Source of the DNA: Lactiplantibacillus brownii | GTDB lineage: Bacteria > Bacillota > Bacilli > Lactobacillales > Lactobacillaceae | Direction of reading: 5' to 3' | DNA length: 64,000 nucleotides | Assembly: GCF_031085375.1 (NCBI RefSeq) | Contig: NZ_JAVCWF010000001.1 | Location: forward strand, 310,001-374,000 | Shown: positions 16,227 through 26,112 of the stretch, piece after piece | How positions within the stretch are numbered: position 1 is the first letter of the stretch | Layout: each line of letters opens with the position of its first letter | Translations under genes and position numbers: made by a program | Notes under the pieces: generated by a model | What the model was told of the DNA's origin: nothing | The model's input: the letters and a program-made list of their open reading frames with translations, nothing else | The model's database searches: none

Positions 16227-16994
16227 CTAAATTTCAGTTTTAATGGTTTGATGTTCGGTCTGACGTGCGACCCAAAAGATTGCCATAACGAGTAAAGACG
16301 CGTAGAACAAGGCAACCGTGATTGAAGTTTGCACCGGCATGTTTAAATTTGCCATTGACGGATGCTTAACCAGTTGTACAATGACCGAAATGTCGGTCAA
16401 ACTGTGCAAGATAATCGGTAATGCAAGATTGTGCGTGCAAACATAAATGCCAGCAAATAAAGTACCCAAGAGCATGGCGAATAGAATTTGTGGCAGCACA
16501 TAAGTCAATGAAATATGCGTGCTGTTCATGAGATGTAGGCCGCCGAAAAAGGCACTACTAATAAGAATACTAATTAATGGCTGGTTGGGAAATGAACGCG
16601 CCACGATCGGTAATAAGACGCCACGGAACACGTACTCTTCCGTAATCCCAATCAGTAAAACATAGCCTAAGTACAATAAGATGAGGGTGCTAAAAGGTAA
16701 TTGCAGTACTCTGCCAATATTAGCCGCAAACAAGAGTCCAACGATTAGGATGGTTGGTAAGGCGAGGCACAGTTGCTGCCCCAAATGGTGTCCAGACCAT
16801 AATTGGACAGGCACATGACCGACTAAACGGTTGAAGATCCAAACGCCAAACAGGACGAAGGCATCTTGAAAAATACCAACAAAATGAGTCGGTATCCAGT
16901 TGAGGCGTACGATCCAGGCTGCCCCGAAAAAGAGGGCAATGACCCAAATAAATAATAGCAGCGCTAACCCTAAGCCGCGTTTAAAGTGTTGCAT
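16227..16994 (-). CDS. CPBP (CAAX protease/bacteriocin-immunity) family membrane protein
   Basis: A 255-residue polytopic protein with about seven helices. It carries the CPBP/Abi motifs: EEYVFRG (EExxxR), FGGLHLMN and ILHSLTD, which supply the glutamates, arginine and histidines of the intramembrane metalloprotease site. The start at 16994 is preferred because GGAGG lies 8 bases upstream. Members of this family in L. plantarum are often bacteriocin-immunity or peptide-processing proteins; no bacteriocin gene is adjacent, so the role is open. Confidence 0.85.
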   Translation of the reverse strand: MQHFKRGLGLALLLFIWVIALFFGAAWIVRLNWIPTHFVGIFQDAFVLFGVWIFNRLVGHVPVQLWSGHHLGQQLCLALPTILIVGLLFAANIGRVLQLPFSTLILLYLGYVLLIGITEEYVFRGVLLPIVARSFPNQPLISILISSAFFGGLHLMNSTHISLTYVLPQILFAMLLGTLFAGIYVCTHNLALPIILHSLTDISVIVQLVKHPSMANLNMPVQTSITVALFYASLLVMAIFWVARQTEHQTIKTEI

Positions 16995-17047
16995 GACGAT
17001 CGCCTCCAAAGTGGTTGATTGTTTTTAGTTTAGCATGAATGGCCGTC

Positions 17048-17086
17048 AAAAAGGGTGACTCAGGAAAATTCCTAGTCACCCTTTTA
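17048..17086 (-). terminator. Terminator of the pot operon
   Basis: AAAAGGGTGACT pairs perfectly with AGTCACCCTTTT around a 13-base loop, directly after the potD stop. Confidence 0.85.
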
Positions 17087-17090
17087 GCGT

Positions 17091-18161
17091 TTAATGGTGC
17101 ATCTTAAATTCTAAATAACGGTCGTTATATAGTCCGACTTTTTCTGGTGATAAATTTTTATAAATCTGTAAATGTTCAATCGTGCGATTATCTGGATAAA
17201 ATTGCCGGTCGTTCCGAATAGCCTTAGGCAACAGTGCTTTAGCCTTCTTGTTAGGTGTGGCATAACCAATATATTCGGCATTTTGTGCCGCATTCTTGGG
17301 TTCACTCATGAAATTCAAAAAGGCATAGATGGCCTTGAAATGTTTGGCGGTCTTAGGAATGACCAAATTATCAAACCAAAGATTACTGCCTTCAGAAGGA
17401 ACGACGTAATGCAAATGTGAATTGCTGTCCAACATTTCTGAAGCTTCACCAGACCAATCAACCGCAACGGCTGCTTCATTTTGAATCATATACATTTTAA
17501 TTTCATCAGCGACCACGGCTTTAACATTGGGTGCCAACCGATTGAGTTTGTGCTCTGCGGCGAGTAAGGTAGCCGGATCAGTGGTGTTCATGGATTTACC
17601 CATGGAAGCCAGTGAAAAGCCCATGACATCACGTGCACTATCAATCAACATAATCTTGTTTTTGTATTTCTTTTCCCATAGGTCTTGCCAATGTTGAATA
17701 CTGCCAGGCTTCACGAATTTGTCATTATAGATGATTCCCAAGGTGCCCCAGAAATAGGGTACTGAGTAGCGGTTGTTGTGATCAAAAGCCAGATTCAAAA
17801 AGCGAGGATCGTAATTTTGCATGCCGGTTAACTTGGATTTGTCTAAAGGCAGTAAAAGTTTAGCGGCTTTCATTTTTTCAATCATATAGTCGCTGGGAAC
17901 GGTCAAATCGTAACTCGTGCCACCTTGCTTGATCTTGGTAAACATGGCTTCGTTGCTATCGAAAGTTTCAACATTCACGTGATAACCGGTCTCTTTTTGA
18001 AACTTGGTTAACAGGCTAGGATCGATATAATCCCCCCAAGTATAAAGGTTCAGGACTTTCGCCCCGGTACTTCCTGTACTTGATTGTAGACGATGTGCCC
18101 CGAAAGCCAACAAACCACAAACGACTAATAGGCCGACAATGACACCAAATAGCTTCTTCAT
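17091..18161 (-). CDS. potD: Spermidine/putrescine ABC transporter substrate-binding protein
   Basis: The 356-residue extracytoplasmic receptor for polyamines. An N-terminal hydrophobic helix (about 5-25) is followed by the PotD core: LNLYTWGDYIDPSLLTKF, VPYFWGTLGIIYN, a VDWSGEASEML segment and the C-terminal FLNFMSEPKNAAQNAEYIGYATPN. The helix has a cysteine (VVCG) but not a clear lipobox, so the protein may stay anchored by an uncleaved helix. The start overlaps the potC stop by four bases. It is the last gene of the regulator-potABCD operon. Confidence 0.93.
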   Translation of the reverse strand: MKKLFGVIVGLLVVCGLLAFGAHRLQSSTGSTGAKVLNLYTWGDYIDPSLLTKFQKETGYHVNVETFDSNEAMFTKIKQGGTSYDLTVPSDYMIEKMKAAKLLLPLDKSKLTGMQNYDPRFLNLAFDHNNRYSVPYFWGTLGIIYNDKFVKPGSIQHWQDLWEKKYKNKIMLIDSARDVMGFSLASMGKSMNTTDPATLLAAEHKLNRLAPNVKAVVADEIKMYMIQNEAAVAVDWSGEASEMLDSNSHLHYVVPSEGSNLWFDNLVIPKTAKHFKAIYAFLNFMSEPKNAAQNAEYIGYATPNKKAKALLPKAIRNDRQFYPDNRTIEHLQIYKNLSPEKVGLYNDRYLEFKMHH

Positions 18162-18970
18162 TTGCGACGCCCCCTAACGTTGGAGCGATGCCGACTACTG
18201 TACTGATTGATGAAGTAGTAGCCGATAACGAGGACTAGGGCCATGAGGAACATCAGGCCAGATAGTGCGTTGATTTCCAAATTAATTCCTTGGCGTGCAC
18301 GTGAGTATATTTCAACGGACAGTGTCGTAAAGCCATTTCCAGTCACAAAGAAGGTGACGGCAAAGTCATCAAGGGAGTAGGTTAAGGCCATGAAAAATCC
18401 GGAAAAGATTCCCGGCATGATATAGGGCACAATGACTTGGCTCAAAAGTTGCCAGTTATTGGCGCCTAAATCTGCCGCTGCATCCAGCAAACTGGTACTC
18501 ATTTCTTGGATCTTCGGTAGCACCATCAAAACGACAATTGGAATCGAGAAGGCAATATGGCTGAGCAAAACAGAGCCAAACCCCAATGGAATCTTTAAGG
18601 CTGTGAAGAAGATCAAAAAGCTCGCACCGATAATGACATCCGGTGACACCATTAAGATGTTGTTCAAAGCCAAAATGGTATTTTTTGTCACCGGACGGGT
18701 GGTGTTATTGATGCCTAAAGCGCCCAAGGTACCAATCGTTGTTGCTAATAAGGATGATAATAGCGCAATTAATAATGTGTCTAAGAAAATGGCAATTAAA
18801 CGACTGTCTGCAAATAGATCCTGATAGTGTGCCCAAGTGAAACCATGAAAATTAGTCATGGTGTCGCCCTTACTGAAAGAGTAGACCACTAAGAAAATAA
18901 TTGGCGCATATAAGACAATAAATACTAACCAGAGATACAGATTACGCCATTTAAATCGTCGTTGGGTCAT
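18158..18970 (-). CDS. potC: Spermidine/putrescine ABC transporter permease PotC
   Basis: A 270-residue inner-membrane permease with six helices. It has the binding-protein-dependent transport motif near the C-terminal half (LDAAADLGANNWQLLSQVIVPY, the EAA loop that contacts the PotA ATPase). ATGA overlaps join it to potB before it and potD after it, so the three are translationally coupled. The YSFSKGDTMTNFHGFTWAHY segment is typical of PotC. Confidence 0.93.
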   Translation of the reverse strand: MTQRRFKWRNLYLWLVFIVLYAPIIFLVVYSFSKGDTMTNFHGFTWAHYQDLFADSRLIAIFLDTLLIALLSSLLATTIGTLGALGINNTTRPVTKNTILALNNILMVSPDVIIGASFLIFFTALKIPLGFGSVLLSHIAFSIPIVVLMVLPKIQEMSTSLLDAAADLGANNWQLLSQVIVPYIMPGIFSGFFMALTYSLDDFAVTFFVTGNGFTTLSVEIYSRARQGINLEINALSGLMFLMALVLVIGYYFINQYSSRHRSNVRGRRK

Positions 18971-19803
18971 TTCGTCAGCCCCTTTCGTGTATGGCGTTTA
19001 CCACTACCGCCAGTGAGCCACATGATAATGACCATGGCGACAATCAAGACGACGCCAATCGTCGAACCCATGCCCCAATTCATCGTCGTGAGGAAATGTT
19101 CTTCAATCGCTGTCCCCAGTGTGATAACTTTGTTCCCGCCAATTAGACGGGTCAACATGAAGAGGGAGAGTGACGGAATAAAGACTGCTTGAATCCCTGC
19201 TTTCACGCCTGGTAGCGTTAAAGGAAAGATGACTCGGCTAAAGGTTTGCCAATTAGTCGCCCCAAGATCACGGCTGGCATTGATATACGAGGGCTTTAAT
19301 TCACTGATCGAGTTGTAGATCGGCAACACCATGAACGGGATCTGAATGTAGGCTGCGACAAAAATAAAGCTAAATTTTGTGAAAAGGAGTTGTTTAGGAC
19401 CAATCCCCATAAAACTTAAAAATTGATTGGCAATCCCAGCTTGACTAAAGATGCCGATGAACGCGTAAGCCTTTAATAATAAATTGATCCAAGTTGGCAT
19501 GATAATGAGCAATAGCCAAAGTTGCGGATGCTTGGTCTCATTGAGTAAATAAGCGGTTGGATAACTGATCAGCAACGTGGCTAACGTGATCAAAAAGGCA
19601 TACCAAACCGAATTGACCGTCATCATTAGATAAGTGCTGGACGAAAAATAAGTTTGATAGTTGCCCAGCGTGAATTGACCATCAATATTGAAGAACGATT
19701 GATAGATCAATAAGAGCACCGGCGCAATGACAAATAGCAAAATCCAAAGGGTATAGGGGACAAAGTAAGCCGTATTGCGACTTAGTCGTTGTTTTCGTTG
19801 CAT
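18967..19803 (-). CDS. potB: Spermidine/putrescine ABC transporter permease PotB
   Basis: A 278-residue permease with six helices and an EAA-loop motif (INASRDLGATNWQTFSRVIFPL) for contact with PotA. A basic N-terminus (MQRKQRLSRN) leads into the first helix. It follows potA by 12 bp and overlaps potC by four. It would form the membrane channel with PotC. Confidence 0.93.
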   Translation of the reverse strand: MQRKQRLSRNTAYFVPYTLWILLFVIAPVLLLIYQSFFNIDGQFTLGNYQTYFSSSTYLMMTVNSVWYAFLITLATLLISYPTAYLLNETKHPQLWLLLIIMPTWINLLLKAYAFIGIFSQAGIANQFLSFMGIGPKQLLFTKFSFIFVAAYIQIPFMVLPIYNSISELKPSYINASRDLGATNWQTFSRVIFPLTLPGVKAGIQAVFIPSLSLFMLTRLIGGNKVITLGTAIEEHFLTTMNWGMGSTIGVVLIVAMVIIMWLTGGSGKRHTRKGLTK

Positions 19804-19815
19804 CGTTTATCCCCC

Positions 19816-20913
19816 CTAATCGTCTTCGTATTGTTCTAGCCGCGCATCAAAGGCCGCTTCGGTTTCGTGCAAGCGCATGACGTGGATATCTTGTGGGTCA
19901 AAGGTTAGCCCAATTGGTGTCCCTTCGTCAGCTGGATTGGTCGAATGGACGAGCCACTCATTTTGGTCATTGTCATAAGCGACAATTTCAAAATAATTGC
20001 CACGAAAGAGTTGCGAGTCCACGGTCACGACAAGTTTGCCTTGGCTGGCCGGAACGATATCTAAGTCTTCAGGCCGTAACACAATCTCAACGGCTTCGTT
20101 TGGCCGCATCCCAGCGTCGGCACATTCGAATGATTTGCCAACAAATTCGACGGTGTAATCTTTGAGCATTTTACCAGGGATAATGTTACTCTCACCGATG
20201 AAATTCGCGACAAAGTGATTGATCGGTTCGTCGTAAATATCCACGGGTGAACCTCCTTGTAAGATTTGACCGTTATTCATGACGAAGATCTCATCACTCA
20301 TCGCTAAAGCTTCTTCTTGATCATGTGTGACGAACAAGAAAGTAATACCCAATCGTTGCTGCAAATCGCGTAGTTCATACTGCATGTCCTTGCGCAATTT
20401 TGCATCCAGCGCCGATAAGGGTTCGTCTAACAGAAGTACTTTGGGCTGCATGACTAACGCCCGGGCAATCGCGACCCGTTGTTGTTGGCCGCCAGAAATT
20501 TCACTGATCTCACGGTCGCCAAAGTCGGCTAATTGCACGAGTGCTAAGGCTTTTTGAACGCGCTCATCAATTTCCGCCTTAGCAACTTTATGTAGTTTTA
20601 AGCCAAAGCCCACGTTTTCGGCCACGTTTAAATGGGGAAACAGCGCATAGTCTTGAAAGACGGTGTTCACTTGGCGTTGATTCGCAGGCAGGTCATTGAT
20701 TACTTGACCATCAAAATAAACTTGGCCCGCCGTAGCGTCCGTAAAACCAGCAATGGTGCGCAAAATCGTCGTCTTACCACAGCCTGAGGGCCCTAACAAC
20801 GTGTAGAATTTTCCCGCTTCGAGTTCTAAATTAATGTCTTTGAGAATCTGATGATCCCCATAACTTTTACAGATATTGGTTAATCGAATGATTGGTTGTG
20901 TGTTAACCGCCAA
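19816..20913 (-). CDS. potA: Spermidine/putrescine ABC transporter ATPase PotA
   Basis: The energising subunit, about 365 residues. Walker [13 protein letters not shown]-loop [20 protein letters not shown], signature [15 protein letters not shown], Walker [13 protein letters not shown] and the H-loop THDQEEAL are all intact; the C-terminal third is a TOBE domain ([12 protein letters not shown]). The TTG at 20913 is chosen as the start: AAGGAGG lies 8 bases upstream, whereas the TTG at 20931 falls before that ribosome site. It follows the regulator gene closely, so the whole operon is under that regulator. Confidence 0.93.
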   Translation of the reverse strand: MAVNTQPIIRLTNICKSYGDHQILKDINLELEAGKFYTLLGPSGCGKTTILRTIAGFTDATAGQVYFDGQVINDLPANQRQVNTVFQDYALFPHLNVAENVGFGLKLHKVAKAEIDERVQKALALVQLADFGDREISEISGGQQQRVAIARALVMQPKVLLLDEPLSALDAKLRKDMQYELRDLQQRLGITFLFVTHDQEEALAMSDEIFVMNNGQILQGGSPVDIYDEPINHFVANFIGESNIIPGKMLKDYTVEFVGKSFECADAGMRPNEAVEIVLRPEDLDIVPASQGKLVVTVDSQLFRGNYFEIVAYDNDQNEWLVHSTNPADEGTPIGLTFDPQDIHVMRLHETEAAFDARLEQYEDD

Positions 20914-20934
20914 TTTGAAAGCCTCCTTCAAATG

Positions 20935-21477
20935 TTACAGATAGGACGCCGTCGTCACGAGGGTGAATGTACATGGGTCGGGACCCACATTCGTGAGTTG
21001 GTGCGCCTTAGTTGCGTGAAAGTACAAGCTATCACCGCGACTAGCGTGATAATCTTGCGAACCTAAATGTAAATTGAGCGTGCCAGCTTGGACGATAATT
21101 AACGTCTCCGCTGGCGAGGGCTCGAAAGGTTTGAAGCGACCATTGGGAGCTAAAGTGATTTTTACGGGTTCGAGTTCATTTTCATTCGAAGCCGGTATAA
21201 GCCATTTTAGTTGGTAACCAAGGGCTTCATCGTCAAAAGTGATTTGTTCGCTTGGGTGATAAACAATTTTATTCGTCGGCTGTTCCGGGGTGAAGAATTT
21301 TGCCGGCGTCTCACCGAGAACTTCGAGAATCGCGAAGAAAGTTTCCATTGAGGGGGAGGACTGGTTATGCTCAAGCTGAGAAATATAGCCTTTGCTCAAA
21401 TCTGTCCGTTCGCCCAATTCTTCTTGGGTCAATTGTTTTTGCATGCGCAAGTTACGGATGCGTTGACCGATATCCAT
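20935..21477 (-). CDS. XRE-family regulator with C-terminal cupin, PuuR-like
   Basis: A 180-residue repressor-type protein. Residues 2-60 form an XRE helix-turn-helix (IGQRIRNLRMQKQLTQEELG ... LSKGYISQLEHN); residues about 105-178 form a cupin barrel (TLIIVQAGTLNLHLG, GDSLYFHATKAHQL) that would sense a small ligand. As the first gene of the pot operon it very probably senses polyamines and controls uptake, as PuuR-like proteins do elsewhere. The ATG at 21477 has GAGGTG upstream. The T/A-rich region before it (21490-21540) would hold promoter and operator. Confidence 0.88.
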   Translation of the reverse strand: MDIGQRIRNLRMQKQLTQEELGERTDLSKGYISQLEHNQSSPSMETFFAILEVLGETPAKFFTPEQPTNKIVYHPSEQITFDDEALGYQLKWLIPASNENELEPVKITLAPNGRFKPFEPSPAETLIIVQAGTLNLHLGSQDYHASRGDSLYFHATKAHQLTNVGPDPCTFTLVTTASYL

Positions 21478-21633
21478 GACAATCACCTCTTTGTTTTGTA
21501 ATAGTAAACAACAAGTTTAGTTTAAGCTTTAATTATTATAGCGAAAAAATTAGCGCTGACAAGTTAAAGTTTGGTGAAAGTAACTAGTGCGTGAAGCTGG
21601 AACGTAGTGGTTAAGCTTACCGGTCTTAATGTC

Positions 21634-21669
21634 AAAAAAACGGCCCAAGACACACCGGTCTTAGGCCGT
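21634..21669 (-). terminator. Terminator of the ASCH-domain gene
   Basis: ACGGCCCAAGAC pairs with GTCTTAGGCCGT; on the minus strand a seven-T run follows. Confidence 0.85.
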
Positions 21670-21682
21670 GATTAATATTAAG

Positions 21683-22150
21683 TTAATCTGCGCGGTAAAC
21701 GACTTCGAAGACTTCGCTAACCATCGGCGTGTCAGGTGTTAAAGACTGGCCGTGATCTTCCAGAGCAGGGGTGAATTCTTCGGTCTTCCGCTTCCGCCAA
21801 TCACCGATCGTCCCATCGCCATCACCTTCATGATAAGCGTGTTCACCGGAGATCCGATAAAATGGGATTAGTTCAGAGACCACGGTTTTAATCACAGCGA
21901 CTGGTTTCATGTCACCATTTAATAAGACGTTGTAATCGCCAACTTGCGGAATCGCAACTTGTTCGGCGGTGTAAGTATCAAGTGGCGTCGTGGTAGCGGT
22001 CTTGGTACCAGCCAAAATGGCATCGGCTAAGGCTTGAACTTGGGTCGGCTGGTTTTGTTCCCCAAACCAACGAGTTTGATAAGACGCCCCGTTGGTATTT
22101 GTTTCTTCATTGTAGTCTTTCCATAATTGTTCTGCTGATTGTGCTGGCAT
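21683..22150 (-). CDS. ASCH-domain protein
   Basis: A 155-residue protein of the YhfF-like ASCH (PUA-related) family. A core of about residues 25-150 has the typical WFGEQ, ADAILAGTKTATTTPL, IPQVGDYNVLLNG and HAYHEGDGDGTIGDWRKRK segments. ASCH proteins are thought to bind RNA or modified nucleosides, but no reaction can be assigned. The ATG at 22150 has AGGTGA upstream. Monocistronic, with its own terminator. Confidence 0.85.
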   Translation of the reverse strand: MPAQSAEQLWKDYNEETNTNGASYQTRWFGEQNQPTQVQALADAILAGTKTATTTPLDTYTAEQVAIPQVGDYNVLLNGDMKPVAVIKTVVSELIPFYRISGEHAYHEGDGDGTIGDWRKRKTEEFTPALEDHGQSLTPDTPMVSEVFEVVYRAD

Positions 22151-22287
22151 GACATTCACCTAATTTCAATAAGAATATTGAATTCACATTGATGTAACCG
22201 AATTCACAACCTAAGTATAGCATGTCAATTGATAAAGCGACACGTCATTTATCTTTTTCTGTTGTTTCGGTATTAGCCACAACGTTA

Positions 22288-22319
22288 TTGACGTTTCAAG
22301 CGGGTAATTTTGCTATACT
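22288..22319 (+). promoter_or_regulatory. Probable promoter of the GNAT pair
   Basis: TATACT at 22314-22319 is preceded by TG (extended -10). TTGACG at 22288 is 20 bp upstream, longer than ideal, so the extended -10 may carry the activity. Confidence 0.5.
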
Positions 22320-22348
22320 AGAGGTACTTTTTAGGGGGCTGATTTGGT

Positions 22349-22834
22349 ATGGAAATTACATCAGTAAAAATGACCGATTTACCACAATTACTGACGATTG
22401 AAAAAGCTGGCTTTTCTGCGGCTGAAGCAGGCAGTGAAGCCGCGTATCGTGAGCGAATTGAAAAACTAGCTGCAACGTTCTTGGTGGCTCGTGATGGTGA
22501 TGAAATTTTAGGCTTCATTGTAGGTCCGGCAGTTAAGGCCCGCTATATTGAAGATGAGATGTTTGCACAGACGCCAACTAATTTAGATCATGGTGGTCAT
22601 CAACTTGTTTTTACATTGGCGGTTTCCCCGCTAGCACGCCATCAAAAGATTGGGAGTCAGTTATTGACGGCGCTAGAGAAGGTGGCACGATCGGCACAGC
22701 GTGAAAGCATGGCCTTAACTTGTTTGGCGCGGTTGGTACCATTTTATGAACGTAATGGTTATCATAATCAAGGTGTTGCGGATTCGAGCCATGCCGGTGA
22801 AACCTGGTATAATTTAGAAAAGAAATTGGAGTAA
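22349..22834 (+). CDS. GNAT N-acetyltransferase (arylalkylamine-type)
   Basis: A 161-residue acetyltransferase. It opens MEITSVKMTDLPQLLTIEKA, has the acetyl-CoA fold with LVFTLAVSPLARHQKIGSQL (motif A, R/Q-x-x-G-x-G/A) and ends LVPFYERNGYHNQG. The layout resembles the small AANAT-type GNATs of Firmicutes. GGGGG lies upstream of the ATG. A second GNAT gene follows after 6 bp, so they form an operon. Substrate unknown. Confidence 0.87.
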   Translation: MEITSVKMTDLPQLLTIEKAGFSAAEAGSEAAYRERIEKLAATFLVARDGDEILGFIVGPAVKARYIEDEMFAQTPTNLDHGGHQLVFTLAVSPLARHQKIGSQLLTALEKVARSAQRESMALTCLARLVPFYERNGYHNQGVADSSHAGETWYNLEKKLE

Positions 22835-22840
22835 AAAATT

Positions 22841-23371
22841 ATGAAATTAGCAACAGTACAAGCAGCCTTACCCAATTTTAAAATTCGGCTTTTAACGGAT
22901 ACTGATCAGGCAGAATTATTAGCACTAGAACAAAGTAATCCAACTTATCATCAATATTTTTCACCGAATGAGTTAACGTTAGCGGAAATTCACGATGATT
23001 TAACGGCCCATCCTGATGAGATTGAAGCTGCGCAGAAACAAGTTTTCGGATTCTATTTAGCCAATCATTTAGTGGCGGTGTTGGATATTTTGAATCAATA
23101 TCCAGAACAAGATTTCTTGTTTATCGGTTTATTGATGGTTGGCAACCCTTATCAACGCAAGTCGGTTGGTAGTGTGATAGCCACTGGCTTGATGCAAGCG
23201 GCGTTAAAGAGCAATATTCATTGTATCCAGTTGACTCGAGTTTCAGCGGATACGGGAGTCGCTGCTTTTTGGAAAAAGCTAGGCTTTGAAGATGGTGATC
23301 AGTTGTTCTTGCCATTAGCCAACAATGGTCGTTTAGCAGTGACGACGATGACACGGGTATTAGTCTCATAA
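22841..23371 (+). CDS. GNAT N-acetyltransferase
   Basis: A 176-residue GNAT with an N-terminal helix (DQAELLALEQ), central strands FGFYLANHLVAVLDIL and FLFIGLLMVGNPYQRKSVGS (acetyl-CoA loop) and C-terminal TGVAAFWKKLGFEDGDQL. It is the second gene of a two-gene GNAT operon. The two proteins are not close paralogues, so they likely act on different substrates. Confidence 0.85.
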   Translation: MKLATVQAALPNFKIRLLTDTDQAELLALEQSNPTYHQYFSPNELTLAEIHDDLTAHPDEIEAAQKQVFGFYLANHLVAVLDILNQYPEQDFLFIGLLMVGNPYQRKSVGSVIATGLMQAALKSNIHCIQLTRVSADTGVAAFWKKLGFEDGDQLFLPLANNGRLAVTTMTRVLVS

Positions 23372-23389
23372 ACGGTCTTAGTAATAGAA

Positions 23390-23428
23390 ACAGCGTGAAG
23401 CCGATGATGGCATTCACGCTGTTTTTTT
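23390..23428. terminator. Bidirectional terminator
   Basis: ACAGCGTGAA pairs with TTCACGCTGT around a 12-base loop, followed by seven T. It sits between the GNAT operon and the convergent surface-protein gene. Confidence 0.85.
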
Positions 23429-23453
23429 CGTTATTTAGCAGGTTGCAGCGGCT

Positions 23454-25313
23454 TTAGTTTTGACGTTTACGCCGAAGACCTAACAGGCCCAATGTGGCAG
23501 TTAAACTAACTAACATTAAACCGAAAAGTGAAGTAACTGTTGTCGTTGATTCGGACGTTTGTGGTAATGTTTTGGCTTTTTTAGTTGCTGGCAAGATAAT
23601 TTGTTTATGATTACCGTGCTTTAGTGGGACGACAGTTGCTGAATGGTTGACAACCGAAAGCTTTTCTGGGAGGGTCGTTGCTGACGAATGGTCGGATTCT
23701 GTTGGTACCGTGGTTGGTACCGTGTTCGGCGTCGTAATGAAATCGCCAGTTAACATTGGTTGCGGTTGTGGCGTTGAGTCATTGTCGGCTGTTTGATTAG
23801 CAGCTAGTTCGGCCTCTGCTGCACTCATCGCTTCGTCAACTTCAGCTAGGCTGACTTTTTTATGGGATAAATCGGTTTTGGCAGTTGCTAGTGCGTCAGT
23901 GGCAAGTTTGACTGCTTGTTTTGCCGCTGACACGGCTTGATTAGCGGCATCTTCATCTGCTTGAGCAGCGAGTAAAGCGGTACTGGCATTACTGTAATCG
24001 TTTAGTTTGTTTTGTCGTTCAGTAACAGTTTGTTGGTCTTTGAGGGTGAGCGCTTGTGCAGCCTCGTAATTTTCTTCTAGTTGATTGACCTGCTTAGTTT
24101 TATCTGCCAAGTTTTGTTTAGCCGCGTCCAGCTTATTTTCTTGCGCTGTTAATTCAGTTTGAGCAGTAGCCAAGGTCTCTTTTGCTGTATTAGCTGCTTT
24201 GATTTCTTGTTGTTGCTTTTCTAGTGCCGTAATTTGGTTGTTGTAATTAGCAATATCTTGCTGAGAGGGTTCGATGGGAAATAAGTTAAGTTTGGGTTTT
24301 AAGGCATCAAGATTAGCTTGTGCTTGTTTCAACTTATTTTCGGCAGTTGCTAAGTCGGTAGTTGCTTGGTCTACAGCCTGAGTGGCATCATCATAAGCTT
24401 TTTTGGTCTTAATAGCATTAGCTTGAAGAGTATCAAGATTGTTATTGGTTTCTTTAGTAGCTGGCGTCGACTTAGTCGCTGAATCTAGGGCCTGCTTTGC
24501 CTGATCATAGTCACGCTTCGCTTTTGTTTGTTGGGTAGTGGCTTGCGTGAGCGTACCTTTTTGCGTGTCACGCGCCGTTTGTGCGTTGTTCCGTTCGGTG
24601 GTTGCTTTGGCTATTTTTGCGGCAATGCCATTTTGTATTTTCGTGTTTTTATCCACGATTGATTGGGATTGAGAAATGTTATTTTTTAGTTGATCGATCT
24701 TGTTAGTGATTTCTGCCAAACTAAGCTTATCTTTTGAGGCAGCTGTGTTTTTAGTGTTGAAGCCAGTTTGTGCCTGATTGAATTTGTCTTGAGCCTGTTT
24801 GAGGTCAACCGAACTGTTAGTGACAACCGATTTTTGGTTGCTTTCTGCGGTTTTGGCATCGTTCAATTTTTGATGAATGTCTTGTGCATTCTGAGTATCT
24901 TTCGTTACTTGTTCTTTAGCCTGATCTAAGTTATCTTTGGCAGTTAACAAGTGTTCTGGTGTTGCATTTAAGAGCTCTTTTTGAGCTTTGTCAGCGTTTT
25001 TTTGCGCGGTAGCTTGTTTTTTCTGTGTTGTCGTTAAATTAGTTGTTGCTGTCGTAACTTCCTTGGTCGTACTGTCAACTTTATCTTGAGCTTGATTGAC
25101 ACTATTTTGTACTATGGCGTGTTGACTAGCAACGTGTGCCAGTTTATGTTTAGCCGTCAAGGTATTAAGCTGATGGTCAGTCGTTTGGTGATCAGATTGT
25201 GAAACTGGTGCGGCAGTAGTGGCTGCATTCGCATTGATAGTTGCTCCTCCAAAAGCAATTATTCCTGCAAAAGTGGCAACCCCGGTTGTTATTTTAGTAA
25301 CATTCTTATTCAT
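23454..25313 (-). CDS. Sortase-anchored coiled-coil surface protein
   Basis: About 619 residues. A signal peptide (1-29, ending INANA) is followed by a long alpha-helical, Ala/Gln/Lys/Thr/Asp-rich region (about 55-520) with heptad-like spacing and many KAK/TAQ/LDxAK segments, predicted to form a coiled-coil stalk. A Pro/Thr linker leads to the sorting signal LPQTSE, a hydrophobic helix and the tail RRKRQN, so sortase A should link it to peptidoglycan. The ATG at 25313 has AAGGAG 13 bases upstream; a longer frame to 25433 has no ribosome site. The helical region resembles M-protein-like and SMC-like coiled coils; ligand unknown. Confidence 0.85.
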   Translation of the reverse strand: MNKNVTKITTGVATFAGIIAFGGATINANAATTAAPVSQSDHQTTDHQLNTLTAKHKLAHVASQHAIVQNSVNQAQDKVDSTTKEVTTATTNLTTTQKKQATAQKNADKAQKELLNATPEHLLTAKDNLDQAKEQVTKDTQNAQDIHQKLNDAKTAESNQKSVVTNSSVDLKQAQDKFNQAQTGFNTKNTAASKDKLSLAEITNKIDQLKNNISQSQSIVDKNTKIQNGIAAKIAKATTERNNAQTARDTQKGTLTQATTQQTKAKRDYDQAKQALDSATKSTPATKETNNNLDTLQANAIKTKKAYDDATQAVDQATTDLATAENKLKQAQANLDALKPKLNLFPIEPSQQDIANYNNQITALEKQQQEIKAANTAKETLATAQTELTAQENKLDAAKQNLADKTKQVNQLEENYEAAQALTLKDQQTVTERQNKLNDYSNASTALLAAQADEDAANQAVSAAKQAVKLATDALATAKTDLSHKKVSLAEVDEAMSAAEAELAANQTADNDSTPQPQPMLTGDFITTPNTVPTTVPTESDHSSATTLPEKLSVVNHSATVVPLKHGNHKQIILPATKKAKTLPQTSESTTTVTSLFGLMLVSLTATLGLLGLRRKRQN

Positions 25314-25433
25314 GAAAAAAATTCTCCTTTTGATCATTTTTTTGTGAATCGACTGTTTAACTGTGCTGGTTGTTTTGCAACACAACCACAGCTTACCAGA
25401 ACAATACATGTAATTGCTAGTTGATTTAGTCAA

Positions 25434-26112
25434 TGATTAATCAGGGAACAGGATGATATTTATTTATTGATTAGTATGTTGTGAATCAACGGCCTTTCAC
25501 GGTCAAAACTGCAAAGTGCAATATTTTTAAAATTTTTTCAGCATTGAAACAAGTTAATAATCACGAATTTTTCATAGCTATATTAGGTAAATGTGATTGC
25601 AGTGATTGTTTACTTTTAAGTGGTCGGTATTAATTATTGAATTAGTTCCTAACCTACTGATAGGTGCAATAGTTGCCATAAAAAGTGCAATTTAAATGAC
25701 TATTTTTTTAAAATGGAGACATTATGAAATGAATTTTTTAGGATTTTGGGTAAGCTGAAAGTTCAAATAACGAGGCTTGATGTTAGTGGTTTGGGGTATA
25801 GTAAGTGAATTTAAATGGGATGTTTGGCAACTAATTTTATCGGGCAGAAAGAATGTGACTGGCTAGGAATAAAGCAACTCAATCGTAATTACTTGATATT
25901 GGGAATTCGATGATCCTAGGATAAAATCGGTAGCGCAAATTAGTTCGAACAATAGTCTAATAAACTATGGCTGTATGATACAGCTCATACGGGAAGCCAC
26001 CTGCGCAAGTATTAAAAATTTTCTAACCGGATTCTTAAGCAATCGCTCTCATAAACTGATGTGAGTCGTGTTACACTCGTGATATCAAATAAATTGAAAT
26101 GAGGATGTACCG
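25434..26112. other. AT-rich intergenic region
   Basis: Nearly 680 bp with no credible coding frame. It should carry the promoters of the divergent surface-protein gene and the small membrane-protein gene. I see no clear repeat or RNA structure. Confidence 0.5.
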
